Shown here: in pieces, positions 1 to 12,732 of the stretch
How positions within the stretch are numbered: position 1 is the stretch's first letter
Layout: the number at the start of each line of letters is the position of its first letter
Assembly: GCA_039704465.1 (NCBI GenBank)
Contig: JASFAU010000009.1
Span: forward strand, 1,178,001-1,242,000
Origin: Plasmodiophora brassicae
Lineage: Eukaryota; Endomyxa; Phytomyxea; Plasmodiophorida; Plasmodiophoridae
Length of the DNA: 64,000 bases
Direction: 5' to 3'
Program-made: the position numbers and the translations under genes
The notes under the pieces: model-generated
The model's database searches: none
Told to the model about the DNA's origin: nothing
Seen by the model: only the letters and a program-made list of their open reading frames with translations

Positions 1-86
1 TATGCACTGCACGCTTCGCCTCGAATTTGTATGGCAAGCTGATAGCCGTGCGGTGGCTGTAGGGTAGGAATCCAGCGCCGGACCCG

Positions 87-3028
87 ATGGTTCACGAGCC
101 AGGCCACTCTCTGGCCATGTCGGAAACTGGCGCAGGTAAAAGTACGCTCGGCGCGGGTGGCAAGCGTGAAGCTGTGAAGAATGCTGACGAGGCCGCGGAC
201 GGCGAAGGCAATACGCTGGATGCTGTGCCAACGACCGTGCCCGATGAGAAGGAGTGGGAGGAGGAAGACCTACCCGAGCACGCCCGGCAAACGAGCACGG
301 CCTTGAACATGCTCGGCGTCGTGCTCAAAGAGTCGATCGAGCTCCTGAATCGGGAACTCGACGGCCTGCCTGGGAACAGTTCTTCCGGCCCAAGTTCGGG
401 CAACCGCACGCTGATGTTCCAGCAGGTGCTCCGCCAGCTGGACACTGTGAAGTCGGACCTTGCTGCCAAGATTGCCAATACCAGCTGCTGCTTGCGGAAC
501 GAAAGCCATGGATCACAGAGATATGACGACATGGAGTATGATCTTGAGGCGCTGGACGCGTGCTCTGGTGTGGTTGTCTCGGCGAGTGGTGCGGTCGGCG
601 TTTGCATCGACGCGAATGCGGCCATCGAACGCGCCGTCGACGCCCTGCGCCATGCCATGCAGGCACTGGCATCGGAGCGCGAGACCCGAGAGACTGATGT
701 CGCTGATCTCAGGGGGCGCAATGCCCGTCTCCGGTTGGCTGTATTCCTGAAAACCTTAAGCATGGCACATCGCCGGCGGTCCATCGAGTCCTACGAAGCT
801 CGCGTCCGTTCACTACTAGCCGACCTGCTGGAGGTCCGGGGCCAGCTCGACAACATGACAACTCAGCACAAGGTGCAATGCGATGAAATTGCCGCCAAGT
901 TGAATGACGTCAACGCGCTGATTGAACAACGTAACGCTGAAGTGCAAACGTTGACGACCAAGGCAGACGAGCAAGCAAACCGGACCGCGAGACAGGACGC
1001 GGCAATGAAGAAGCTGTTGTTCGACGTTGAGCTCAAGTCGGTGACGCTGCAGAAGGCGGAAACGCGTGTTCAGACGCGAACCGAACAGCTCGCGGAAATC
1101 GAAGCTGAACGTGACAACTTGGCACACTTGATGAGGGAGGGTGACCTCCGGTTGAACGCCACGGCAGGCGAACTGGAAACGATGAAGAAGGAGCTTGAGT
1201 CGAGCAAGGAAATGTTGAGCAAGTCGACCCGCGATATAGCCGTGCTGGATAACACGGCTAGCACGTTAAGGAGCACGATTTGTGAACTGGAAAAGGAACG
1301 AGACGAACTGAAGGACGAAATTGCTCGTCTGGACGAGCTGACGAAGCAAAATCAGAACACGACTACTGGCCTGGAACACGAGCTTGACCTGTTGCGCAAA
1401 GCGAAGGCTGCCGATGACGAAACGATGTACGCGTACGTGACTTCTCTGGACGATCACCGCTGGAAGAAGCATGCGTTGGAGGAACAAGTTCGTAATGTAA
1501 ACGGCCAGCTCCAGCAACTGAACGAGGAACTTCTAAAAGAACGCGCTGCGCTGCTCGTGGCGAACAACAATCTCAACAAGGAGAAGAGCAAAGCTGTCGG
1601 CCTGGAGCAGGAGGTGAACAGCAAGAATGCGACCATCAGCAACCTACACACGACGATTGAGGCCTTGAAAGCCAAATCTGCGAATGACTCCCTGTCGGCA
1701 CAGAATGCCGTTCGGGAACTGAACCAGACGATCAGTGCCCTGGACCAGAGTCTTCAGGCGCGGCTGGACCAAATCGGCCAGCTTGAAAGAACAATCGAGG
1801 ATCTCAACAACGAGAAGAAGAAAGCCGTCGACGTCCAGCAGGAGATGACCCGCCTGCTCCACAGCAAGAACGCGACCATCAGCGACCTACACACGATGAT
1901 TGAGACCTTGAACGCCAACTCTGCGAATGACTCCCGGTCGGCACACGAGGCCGCTCGGGAATTGAATCAGACGATCAGTGTCCTGCAGCAGAATCTTCAG
2001 GCTCTGCAGGACCGAATCGGCCAGCTTGAAAGAACAAACAACGACTCCAAGGCGACCATGGGTGGGCTTCTAGCTGAAAAGGCGGACTTGGAGAACCGAT
2101 TGGGTCGGGAGCTGGCCGACACGAAGACCCAGTTACAGCTCGAGGCGGATAGGCACAATCGGGCGATGACCGCTACGGAGACCAACCTGGGCGACATGCG
2201 GAAAGACCTGGAGCGCCTGGCTGGCGAGTTGAACAATAAGACAGACGAGACGGGTCGTCTGGAGAAGGTGGTCGCCCGTCAGAAAGCGAAGTCCAACTGG
2301 GTGCGTGTCGCCATGGAATGTGTGTTTGGGGCCGGCCGCATGTCTGATGTGGTGGCAGGTGATGGGCGGTGGGATTGGCGGGACCGCTGTCGCGCTGGCT
2401 GGCGGCCTGGCCTGGGGGGCGCAGCTGGCCGCCAAGAAGACCCCAGACTCTCCACACAAACGTCCAGGTACCACGCCCGCCCGGTACGTCGTCTCCAACC
2501 TCCTTATCATGTTGTAGGCGTCCTGCCGAAGATCGGCAAGGTGGTCGTCGGAAGCATGGCCCTGGCGCAAGGTGTGGCCATGGCCAAATCGGCCCTGTCG
2601 CCATCGACGCCATCGCCATCGGCCAGTCGTGAACGTTCCAGCGCGCATCACACTATGCCGCCTGGTCCTGTTTCCTCGACGCCCTCGTCCGTCTACGTAC
2701 TGGCCTCGGTCAGCATCGTCCTGTTCCTGTGCACCGTCGCCTCGCTGGTCGTCCTCTGGGTATGGCACCTGACGAACGCGCGTGCACGTCGGCGACTGAG
2801 TCGGCCTGGCTCTGCAGAAACGTACGAAGCATCATCGGTTCCGCATGAAGGCGCTGATGAACCGGACGGGACTGTCGGTGATCAAAGGGTCCCCGATCGC
2901 GTCCGACAAGGTAGTCGCCGCTGCACTGTATCACGACCCCCCGGTTGTCGCCCGCTCACCAAAGTGTGTCATAGGACGTCTGGGACCGCGTCTACGCCGA
3001 GGACGAGAGCTGGATGCACGAGAAGTGA
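87..3028 (+). CDS. Long coiled-coil protein with two C-terminal membrane segments
   Basis: Five exons fit: 87-2300, 2359-2467, 2518-2759, 2818-2910, 2975-3028, with introns of 58, 50, 58 and 64 nt and all phases consistent; about 903 residues. The N-terminal 740 residues are mostly heptad-rich coiled coil with many Asn-Xaa-Ser/Thr sequons. A Gly/Ala-rich hydrophobic segment (VMGGGIGGTAVALAGG) follows, then a Ser/Pro linker, a strong TM segment ending near VASLVVLW, and a basic tail ending in SWMHEK. The continuous open frame actually runs to 3233, but its sequence after 2300 looks non-coding, which supports the introns. Start is either 87 or the Met at 117. I recognise no family. The next gene has the same architecture, so the two may be diverged tandem paralogues. 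Confidence 0.75.
1620..2045 (+). repeat. Tandem coding repeat, 243-bp period (two units)
   Basis: Inside the coiled-coil gene, the stretch beginning SKNATISNLHTTIEALKAKS near 1620 recurs 243 bp (81 residues) later as SKNATISDLHTMIETLNANS. Both units continue through ELNQTIS and IGQLER motifs. The second unit fades out near 2045. An 81-residue period suggests duplication of a coiled-coil block. Confidence 0.85.
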
Positions 3029-3238
3029 GGCCCAGCGCCGAGGGCGCGACCGTCCCCCGTGTTGTCACCATCCGACCGGTTCTTCCAATACAAGCGAGCA
3101 TTGTTCAGTTCGGACAGGCGTCGACTGGGTAGAGCAACGAACAGAGAGAGCCCCATCGGATCGGGAGGGCGCGCCCCAGAATAGCATTCGTTGCTGCCAG
3201 CTGCTGTGGGGCAGGCGGGCCCCCGAGCAGTGACGACG

Positions 3239-4673
3239 ATGCATGCGGGGCGGGCGCCGCTGCCCGGTTGCTACGCCTGGCCCGCCTGTGCCGTTGTACT
3301 CCTCGTGCTGCTCTGCACGCGTCGGTGCAGGGGCGACGATGCGGTCGTTGTCGCCCCCAACGTAGTCGCCCACGAGCGGCACCTCGCCCTCGGACGCTTC
3401 TCGGCAGGTGTGCGCCCGCCCCTCGTGCAGGCGGACGTCCTGCACGCCGAGCACAGCAAGCACCGCTCCACGTTCGGCATGGTATGGCATGTCGGTGGGC
3501 GCGACGCGTCGACCGGGACGGGTCTGATGCCGTTCCCAACAGCTGGTGTCGCCGGTCGTCAACGACACCGTCAGCAACGACGACGCGTTCCTGAACCGCA
3601 ACGAGCGGGCTGGCGTACTACTGCTGCTGGTCGTTCTCGTGACCACCGTGTCCTGTAGGCGGGACGGCTGACTGGGTTCCGTCAACAGGACGCGTTTGCC
3701 AGGCGGATGCCTCAGGCGGTTCGTAACGGGGACGGGCCCCAAGCGATTGGGCTCGGTAGACGCCACGACGGACCCGTCCGTCGATATCGTGTACCGAAAC
3801 GCGCCAGGAAAGTCGGTGGGCGTCAGCGTGCCGCTGGAGATCGGCAGACGGCGTCGGCGGCAGAAGCGCCAACCGGCGCCTCGTTCGTCCGACATGGCGA
3901 GACGACGAACGGCACCACGACGGCGCTCCAGCAGGCCATCGCCGAGCGAAACACGACGATCAGCGTGCAGAACGACATGCTGGGGCGGTACGCTGCGATG
4001 CAGGCCGACCTGGAGGGTCGCGTCAGCGAGAAGGACGATGCCGTCAATGATACCGCCCGCACGATCGATGCCCTGCGGCAGGAGGTGGACGCGACCCGGT
4101 CGGCTGAATCGCTGGCGCAATCTGAGCTGAGGGCCACGAAGGCGCAAGTCGACAGGTGCCGGATTGGTCACCGCCCCGTGTGCTCAGTGCTCCTCATAGG
4201 TCGGCACACTTCGTGCGGGTGCAAACCAGCGGTCGGCGATAGCGGTGATCTGTGCACTGGGCGCCTTGGCGATCGCCGCTACGAAAGCCAGGCCCTTGGT
4301 CGTTGTGAATCGGCCGGACCCAGACGCCAGGCTCGGTACGGCGTCGAGACGCTCGGTCGTCCTGGTGAGTGATTCGCTGTGTGGCATCCCAGGCATGCTC
4401 GTCAAGGCAGGGCTCGTAGTGGCCGCCAGCTCGGGCGCCGCCATGGTGCTGCTGGCTGCCAACAGGAGACAGGCGTTCCCAGCCAGGAGGCATACGCCCA
4501 TACCTAGTCCGCTGGCCAACGAAGAACCGGCGGGCGCGTCCATCGTCACCATCCACGCCCTGCTGGCCGCCCTCGTTTTCGTCTCCATCAGCCTGGTCCC
4601 CGCCGGCATCGCCATGAAACTTCGACGTCGTCCCGAGTCCGACACTGAACGTGTGTTCACGAGCCCTCTGTAA
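3239..4673 (+). CDS. Membrane-anchored coiled-coil protein, second of the tandem pair
   Basis: Best model: exons 3239-3481, 3543-3654, 3703-3788, 3848-4147, 4200-4673, about 404 residues, phases consistent. The N-terminus has a hydrophobic stretch (CAVVLLVLLC) like a signal sequence. A second hydrophobic stretch (AGVLLLLVVLVTTV) is encoded around 3600-3650. A coiled coil spans about 3900-4150. The last exon carries an Ala-rich segment (GMLVKAGLVVAASSGAAMVL) and a TM segment (LLAALVFVSISLVPAG), then a short basic tail. The coiled coil followed by two hydrophobic segments repeats the design of the upstream gene. The first three exons are less secure: an alternative is a short secreted/TM protein ending at 3671 and a separate gene after it. 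Function unknown. Confidence 0.5.
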
Positions 4674-4732
4674 ACGGTCAAGCTCTGCAGTATGTCGTCT
4701 CGTCGTTCTGTCCAACGCATCAGACACCGCTT

Positions 4733-5542
4733 GTGCATGCTCTTTACGTAGCTGGGTATAGCCGGCCAGTACTATTACGAACGATCGACAGCGAGTACGA
4801 TCGCATCGCCCTCTGCAACATACGCCACCGGCGCCGAGTTCCAATGCAGGTCGTTGGGCGACCGTGCAGGTCGGCGCTGGGCGTACTGTCGGCGGCAACG
4901 GCCGGGCACTGGTTCGAGATTCATCGCGGGGCGATCGGTGAGAAGAAGCTCGCGTTCGTGTACGACTCGCTGAAGAACACGTGGGCGACGATCGGCGTGA
5001 TCGCCGTCCTGCTGTTCACGACCAGCCTGACCAATCACCTGAGCCCACCCGACCTGGACGGCCAGTCGGGCAGCGCCAAGCAGGTCTATGGCATCCTGAC
5101 CGGCATCTCCACCTGGCTGTCGTTCTCATCCATCAGCTCGGCGACCTGGCTGGTGACGCGGTTCTCCCTCAGCAGCGGCCTACGCGAGGTGAAGTACCTT
5201 CTCGGGCACGATGCCCTGTCGCCGAACCTGCCCATGTACTTCCTGGTCCTGTCCTTGTTCTTCTTCTCGCCGTCGGTCCTGATAGCGTCGCAGAGCGCGT
5301 ACGCCTGCGACGGTGCCGACAACGCGCTCTGCCAGTTCGCGTTCGCGCTGAACGCCACCCTGGGCACCGCCTCGTTCCTCTACATCGTCGTCGGCTGCGT
5401 CTACCTACTGAGGCGCGCCATGGAGCCGGGCGACCCGTTCGCCGAGCCCGACGACGGCAACGTCATACCGCCTTGCGAGACCTGCTGCGGCCCTAAGTCG
5501 GCAACCGGCACGACGGCCAAGGATCCCGCTCGAATCGTGTGA
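4733..5542 (+). CDS. Multi-pass membrane protein of unknown family
   Basis: A single open frame encodes 269 residues. Four hydrophobic segments are clear: TWATIGVIAVLLFTTSLTN, ILTGISTWLSFSSISSATWL, MYFLVLSLFFFSPSVLIA and TASFLYIVVGCVYLL. The C-terminal tail is Cys/Pro-rich and probably cytoplasmic. The first 35 residues look non-coding in composition, so the true start may be the Met at 4844 or a short upstream exon. No family is recognised. It lies 60 bp after the preceding gene on the same strand. Confidence 0.6.
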   Translation: MHALYVAGYSRPVLLRTIDSEYDRIALCNIRHRRRVPMQVVGRPCRSALGVLSAATAGHWFEIHRGAIGEKKLAFVYDSLKNTWATIGVIAVLLFTTSLTNHLSPPDLDGQSGSAKQVYGILTGISTWLSFSSISSATWLVTRFSLSSGLREVKYLLGHDALSPNLPMYFLVLSLFFFSPSVLIASQSAYACDGADNALCQFAFALNATLGTASFLYIVVGCVYLLRRAMEPGDPFAEPDDGNVIPPCETCCGPKSATGTTAKDPARIV

Positions 5543-5609
5543 CGCCCACATACAGGGACGTGCCGGGAGGACGGCGTTTAATCCACGTGCTTAGGGCGAC
5601 CCCCTTTGA

Positions 5610-6551
5610 TCAGTTGAAGCGGGTCCCAGTCCTGGATTGCCTGGGTGCTGGCGCGGGCGTAGGAACGGGTGCACCAGGGACAGATGTAGAAACGCTTGTC
5701 GGTGCGCTCGACGGGATGATGTTCGGGTTCGTCGCTGAAGCACCTGGAAGGGACGACGGCGGGGTCGTCGTCGTCGTCGTCGTGTTCGCAGGAGGCGTGG
5801 TCGTCGCTGTCGCCGGATCAGGCGTTGTCGTCGTGGTCGTCGAATTATTGCCGAACGCGGCAAGCATGTTCTGCCTCAACTGGTTCCCGGTTTGCTTGGC
5901 TTGGCCGGTCCCGCTGATCAGCTGGTTGCTGATGGCCGTCCCACTGGCGTTGTTCGCTCGGACAGCGTTGTTCGCGATCTGCCGCGTCCGGTTGGCTTGC
6001 GCCTGGGCGGCCAGCGAGGCCTTCTCGATCTGCGACAGCGTGCCGTTAACGACGTTCCCGCCCTGCTGCGCCGCGTCGGTCACCTGCGTCTGCCCGTTGG
6101 TGATGCCCGACGCAAGCGTGTCGTTCGCATCCGTCTGCCCGGCTGTCAGCCCCGTCGATGCGTTGCCCTGCAGGGCGCCCTGCCTATTGGAGAACGCTCC
6201 CGCAGCCTTCTTCTGGACAGCCTGAGCTCGGGCGTCGATCTGCGCCTGTCGCTGCGTCATGGTCGCATTGCCAGTCGCCGTCCCTCGTGTCGGCGTCCTC
6301 GTGGCAGGTAACGTTGTCGTCTTCGTGGTAGGTAACGTTGTCGTCGACTCTGCAGGCGCTGTTGTTGTTGTCGTCGCAGGTGCCACTGTTGTCGTCGTGG
6401 GTGGCGTTGTCGACGTCGTCGTCGTCGGTGTCGTCGTCGTCGTCGTGACAGGTAACGCGTCTACCGTTGAGGGTGATGCAGACTCTGGTGTCTGGCCGGC
6501 AGCGATGCTGGCGGAGATCGCTACGGCTGCGATGACGATGGCGGCGTTCAT
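5610..6551 (-). CDS. Secreted Thr/Pro-rich mucin-like protein
   Basis: The 313-residue intronless frame starts with a clear signal peptide (MNAAIVIAAVAISASIAAGQ). It has an N-terminal poly-Thr block (runs such as TTTTTTPTTTTST) and a central Gln/Asn/Ala-rich domain with many sequons and the pattern Q-A-x-A-x-x-x. A second poly-Thr block and a Pro-rich tail follow. No membrane anchor is seen at the C-terminus, so it is probably secreted or wall-associated and heavily O-glycosylated. The antisense frames are Val-rich artefacts of the Thr codons. Family unknown. Confidence 0.75.
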   Translation of the reverse strand: MNAAIVIAAVAISASIAAGQTPESASPSTVDALPVTTTTTTPTTTTSTTPPTTTTVAPATTTTTAPAESTTTLPTTKTTTLPATRTPTRGTATGNATMTQRQAQIDARAQAVQKKAAGAFSNRQGALQGNASTGLTAGQTDANDTLASGITNGQTQVTDAAQQGGNVVNGTLSQIEKASLAAQAQANRTRQIANNAVRANNASGTAISNQLISGTGQAKQTGNQLRQNMLAAFGNNSTTTTTTPDPATATTTPPANTTTTTTTPPSSLPGASATNPNIIPSSAPTSVSTSVPGAPVPTPAPAPRQSRTGTRFN

Positions 6552-7839
6552 CGAGGCGATTGGCGTGGTTTGGGGTGGTGATTCGGATTTGGGGACTGGT
6601 CATCCGGGAACTTGCCGCCCGGCGAACGACGGAACCGTGATTCACGATGGTACCGATGACGTCACGTGCGGATACGCACCTGAACTGCTGTTGAGGCGTC
6701 ACGCTGCCTAGTAGCGGCCGTACTTTCTCGAGCTTCGTCGCCGATGCCCACATTGTGGGACACCAGGGTACCCCGTCATGAACAGCTATGCAGTAAGTAG
6801 GCAGGTTTCCCTGTCTTCTCTCTTGCTAATTGACGTGAATGCCCCGACAGTGGCTCACCTGGAGTTCGTCTTTCGCCGTCAAACTTTGCGATAAACGTCG
6901 TGTATACCCGTCGACGCGTCTGCCGTCAGTACTGAGATCGAAAGCGAAATGGCGATACAAACCTTGGAGGCGGGATCAGCTGGGTCTTTTCCCGACATGC
7001 CCTCTTCCGAGGCTGTTTATCGGGGCCTCTTTTACCATTACCTCCCTTCGTAACAGCACCCTTGCCTGCAACGAGGACGCCCGCCCACTTGGAAGCGTAG
7101 CGCGAAGAGAGACCAACGATCCTGCTGCGAGGCGCAAGTCGCCGACCTTTGTAGCAGGTTCAAACATGCAATAATTATTAACGTCGTGCTTTTCGATAAC
7201 GTGAAGATCGACAGGAAGCAGAACGTGTAGACGGGTGCGACATTCCTCGATAATCTGCTCCAGCGAGGTCGCACTGATGACGTCGAGACTGGGTAACGAG
7301 CGCTCGACTCCACACTGGCGGCGAAATTCCTCAAGGAACCCAGATGTGGGCCTGGAACGTATAAACGTTGGGGACGCCTGCGAGGTCCAAGCAACCGTCA
7401 GTTTCTGCAGATATCAATTGGTGAAAAACCTTACGTTCGATGCGTGTCCTCAAGAAGGAACACGACCTGTAATAACGATTCATACAGCCGTAGTAGAGAA
7501 AGAACACTCCCAGCGGTTGCAACGATCATCTACGTCGCGGCATCGGATCACCATACCGCTGCCGCTACGACCATCACAGATCAGGTCGACTCGCTTGTCG
7601 CCACACAACCGGAACAATCCGTCTAATCCCTTAAACGACAAAGGCGAACAAGGGTCGACGGGTGAGTCAACAGCCGGCCATCAGGATGGATTAGGGGGTC
7701 GTTGCGAGCACAAAGTTCGCAGCAATTCCGTTCGAAGAAGCACTCTACATCGGGTACTCCACCGGTGGCTGGTACCAGGCGGAATGGGTGCTCGACGCGA
7801 CATGTACATTTATGTGTGACCTGGAGGTCTCCGGTTGGT
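6552..7839. other. Intergenic 1.3 kb without a recognised gene
   Basis: This lies between the start of the Thr-rich gene and the 3' end of the Rab gene. Composition is less GC-rich than in the genes. Short open frames on both strands show no conserved motif. One plus-strand stretch near 7,710-7,880 reads plausibly (GYSTGGWYQAEWVLDATC) but has no start and runs into the Rab 3' end. I found no tRNA. Confidence 0.5.
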
Positions 7840-8792
<953 letters not shown>

Positions 8793-9182
8793 GGTGCGAC
8801 CGGACCGGCAGACGTCGACCCGCCACCAGACTAGGATCGCCGCTGTGGCCGCGTCGTCCCTTGGTGCTCGTCGAACTTGGTCCGGCTGTGCCATCCAGTC
8901 ACAGCCGGGCGGGCGACCAACCCTGCAGGGGATCCCATCGCCGGACGCATTGCCATACGGCTCATGCCCCGAGGGTCTGGTTCCGTTGCCGAGTCGCGCG
9001 TGATGCCCGGGCGCCGACGGCACCGTTTCGGTCGACAAGCCACCACGGCGAGCATGAGGCTAACGCGGGGCCCGGATCCGGTTCCGACTCCGATCCGGGC
9101 GCCCCGGGTTTCGCACAAGGTCGCCTGAATGGTCACGTTGAGTCACGCCGCCCAGTCAAGTAGTTGACCCCTAAGTTAACCC

Positions 9183-9833
9183 ATGGTGCTGCTCGCCGAC
9201 CTGCCCCTCGACGTCCTGCACAGCGTGTTTATGTACCTCGACGTGGGCGACGTCGTTGGCGCCCCGATCGGCCAGGTCTGCCGCCTGCTGAGGCAGGCGT
9301 CTCGGCACCCGGACTACCTGGCGAGGATATCGTCCCTGGCCGTCAGTGCAGTGGCAGACGGCTCCCAACCGACAACCGTGGCGCTTCCCGTGTTCGCCGG
9401 AATCCTGGGCCGCTGCCGGGGCCTCGTGCACCTGTCCGCCCAGGGATGCCACGACTGGTGCATGCCCGTCATTGCCGGATGCGACCGCGTCAGGCACCTG
9501 GACCTGTCGGGGTGCCCGTCCCTGACCGACAGGGGCATCGCCCTCGTCATGCACGGGTGCCGCAACGTCGAATCCCTGGTCCTGAGAGGCTGCCGCCTGC
9601 TGACCGACGCCTCCATCGAGCACGTCACCGATGCGTGCCGGTCCACGCTGCGACGCCTGGACATCAGCGAGACCCGGGTCACCCACGCTGGCCTGTCCTA
9701 TTTAGCCCAGATGCGGATCCCCGTCGTCATCGCCGACAACTGCGTCTTCGTCATGTCGCCATTGGGCCTGCCTGGCGACGATGTATGGCGCCCCGACCTA
9801 CTGCCAAGTCCCCGGCAACCATACGCAGCCTAA
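9183..9833 (+). CDS. F-box/leucine-rich-repeat protein (AMN1/FBXL-like)
   Basis: The intronless 216-residue frame opens with an F-box-like segment (LADLPLDVLHSVFMYLDVGD). Cys-containing LRRs follow, of the type RHLDLSGCPSLTDRGIALV and SLVLRGCRLLTDASIEHV. This is the AMN1/FBXL pattern, so a substrate-selecting role in an SCF ubiquitin ligase is likely. It is shorter than most FBXL proteins. Met 9183 follows an in-frame stop closely and begins directly with the F-box. Confidence 0.8.
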   Translation: MVLLADLPLDVLHSVFMYLDVGDVVGAPIGQVCRLLRQASRHPDYLARISSLAVSAVADGSQPTTVALPVFAGILGRCRGLVHLSAQGCHDWCMPVIAGCDRVRHLDLSGCPSLTDRGIALVMHGCRNVESLVLRGCRLLTDASIEHVTDACRSTLRRLDISETRVTHAGLSYLAQMRIPVVIADNCVFVMSPLGLPGDDVWRPDLLPSPRQPYAA

Positions 9834-9899
9834 TTATACAGATCGGCCCTTTATACAACGGTCATGCAGACCGCCGGTGTGTAGACTGGAAGCGCGCCC

Positions 9900-10545
<646 letters not shown>

Positions 10546-10933
10546 CGTCACCCGACGCCCACCCGATCCACAGTCGAGGCTGCAGCCCACGGACCTACAT
10601 CACAATATGTTCGCCGACTGTGGGTCGGGGACGTCCACGTTACGACCCCCGCGCCCCGGGCCGCGCTAACGTGGCCCTACTGCGGGCGAACGTTCCGACT
10701 GCGGGAGCACTCTCAGCGGCGCGTCGGCCGGATATGAGCGCGGCTGAGGGTGTCAGGGGTACAGGGTACTGATAGATACCGGTGGTATGGGATCGCGCGC
10801 CCACCATTGAATATCAAGGGCACGCACGATAACCCGTCGTCAGCCGTAATCGCGGGCGAGAGCGGGGCGGCGCGGGATCGTTGCCGACGTCGAATGCAGT
10901 AGCAGGGCGGGGGGCGGATACCGGGTGTAGCCG
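10546..10933. other. Divergent intergenic region between centrin and G-alpha
   Basis: A 388-bp region separates two divergently transcribed genes and must hold both promoters. I see no motif that I can assign with confidence. Confidence 0.4.
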
Positions 10934-12134
10934 ATGGTGGGGTTCTGCGGGTTGCAATGCCTGGCCACGGAATGGATGCGAGAGCAGGCTCGGTCGAAAG
11001 AGATCGATGCCGCCGCCGCCAAAGATGTCGCCGCCCACTCCGAGATCAAGAAGCTCCTCCTGCTGGGCGCCGGGGAATCCGGCAAGAGCACTCTGTTCAA
11101 GTACGGATAGCGATTGCGTTACGCCAGGTGTTTCAGAGATGACCGACTGGCACCTGTCACAGGCAAATGATCAAGCTGTATGGGCCCGGGTACTCTGAGG
11201 AGGAGAGGCGGAAGTTCGACCACATCATATACGCCAACGTCATTTCAGCGATACAGACGCTGATACGGAACACCGAGCGCCTGAAGGTCAAATACCCGCA
11301 TCTGGACACGCAGATCAAGGTGCAGCACCGGGACCATGCGCACGCGGTCATGGCGCTCAAGGCAGACAGCGTGCTGACGCCCGAGGACGCTGCCCACATC
11401 AAGGTGCTCTGGAACGACCCCGGCATCCGGTGCACGTTCGTCAACAGGAGCAAGTTCCAGCTGACCGACAACTCCAACTGGTTCTTCGACAAGATCGACG
11501 AGATCTGTGCGCCCAGCTACGTGCCGTCCGAGGCCGACATCCTCAGGTCAAGAGTCAGGACCACCGGTATCGTCGAGACCGAGTTCGAGTTGGAGAACTC
11601 GAAATTCCAAATGGTACGCCAGGCGCACCTACCGCTGCACAAACGCTGATATGCGCCGTTGGTCAGTTTGACGTCGGTGGGCAGCGCAACGAGCGGAAGA
11701 AATGGATTCACTGCTTCGATTCGGTGACCGCCGTGATCTTCGTGGCCGCCCTAAGCGATTATGACCAGGTCCTGTACGAAGACGGCACGACGAATCGGAT
11801 GCACGAAGCACTGACGCTGTTCGGCGACATTGTCAACTCGGAATGGTTCAAGTCGACGCCCGTCATACTATTCCTCAACAAGAGCGACCTGTTCGCCGAG
11901 AAGATCAAGCTCGTTCACATCAACGTCTGCTTCCCGCAGTACTTCGGGTCGCAGGAGTTCGAGCCGTGCGCCCAGTACGTCAAGCAGGCGTTCGAGGCCA
12001 GGAACCTGATCGCCAACAAACCCGTCTACACGCATATAACGTGTGCGACCGACAGCGAGAACATCAGGCACGTGTTCACCGCCGTCAAGGACATCGTCAT
12101 ACGACGGTCATTGAGTGACATCGGCCTCTTATGA
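10934..12134 (+). CDS. Heterotrimeric G-protein alpha subunit
   Basis: Exons 10934-11100, 11163-11613 and 11667-12134 give 361 residues. Motifs: P-loop GAGESGKSTLFKQM, switch I arginine and Thr (RVRTTGIVE), switch II FDVGGQRNERKKWIHCF, guanine-specificity FLNKSDLF and TCATDSENI. The C-terminus DIGLL lacks the Cys that pertussis toxin modifies. All nucleotide-binding residues look intact, so it should be active. The N-terminus reads MVGFCGLQC: the Gly is at position 3, not 2, so classical N-myristoylation is not predicted, although Cys residues could be palmitoylated. An in-frame stop lies just upstream of the chosen Met. The RGS genes from 22 kb onward are likely partners. Confidence 0.92.
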
Positions 12135-12732
12135 CGTTGTCGTCGCCGAACACCTAGAAATCATTTTCAGATCTGCTGTTTTTATAACCTCATTAAAAAC
12201 AGGCGTTCCTGCGAGGACTGACGAATGCATTGCCGACGCCAACGATATGAACGCATGGGAATCGTATCCTGAACGGCTAGAAAGCATTCAGGCGACAGCG
12301 ACGGGCACTGCGAGGGACGGAGACCCTGAAGGCGTCGAAAGACCGCGCCATACGTTACCGATCGTAGGCCGGCGGCAGTGCATTCGAAAGAGGGTGTCCG
12401 GATGCACTACCTCCATCTGATATATGACCGCCGGAAAGGCCCGCCTGGATACCTGGCGCAGATGAGGGCACCGGCTCATCGTTCTTCGAGTTTGTCGATA
12501 ACACAGGATGGGATTTGATGGAAGCTTCCCGTACGCGAACTCCATCTTGGCAACATTCAGTGCTGCCCCCATACATGTGCCACCTACACTATGTAAGTAG
12601 GTCGCAGTCTGCGTGGGGGCATCGGCGTGTGCAATTTCGCCGTGGCTCGTGGCGCGACTGCGAACCAGTCGCCCGCGCCGTGCGGGGTTTTCACTTTTCA
12701 CTCGTCGCCCACCTAACAACGGTTTCGTCGGC
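12135..12732. other. Intergenic 0.6 kb, no gene seen
   Basis: The short frames on both strands lack conserved motifs. Composition is AT-richer than the preceding genes. This marks the start of the 12-17 kb looser region. Confidence 0.5.

Noticed and set aside
2301..3233. Continuous extension of the first coiled-coil frame to 3233
   Set aside because: After 2300 the frame loses protein-like character, while splicing four short introns yields two membrane segments and a natural C-terminus.
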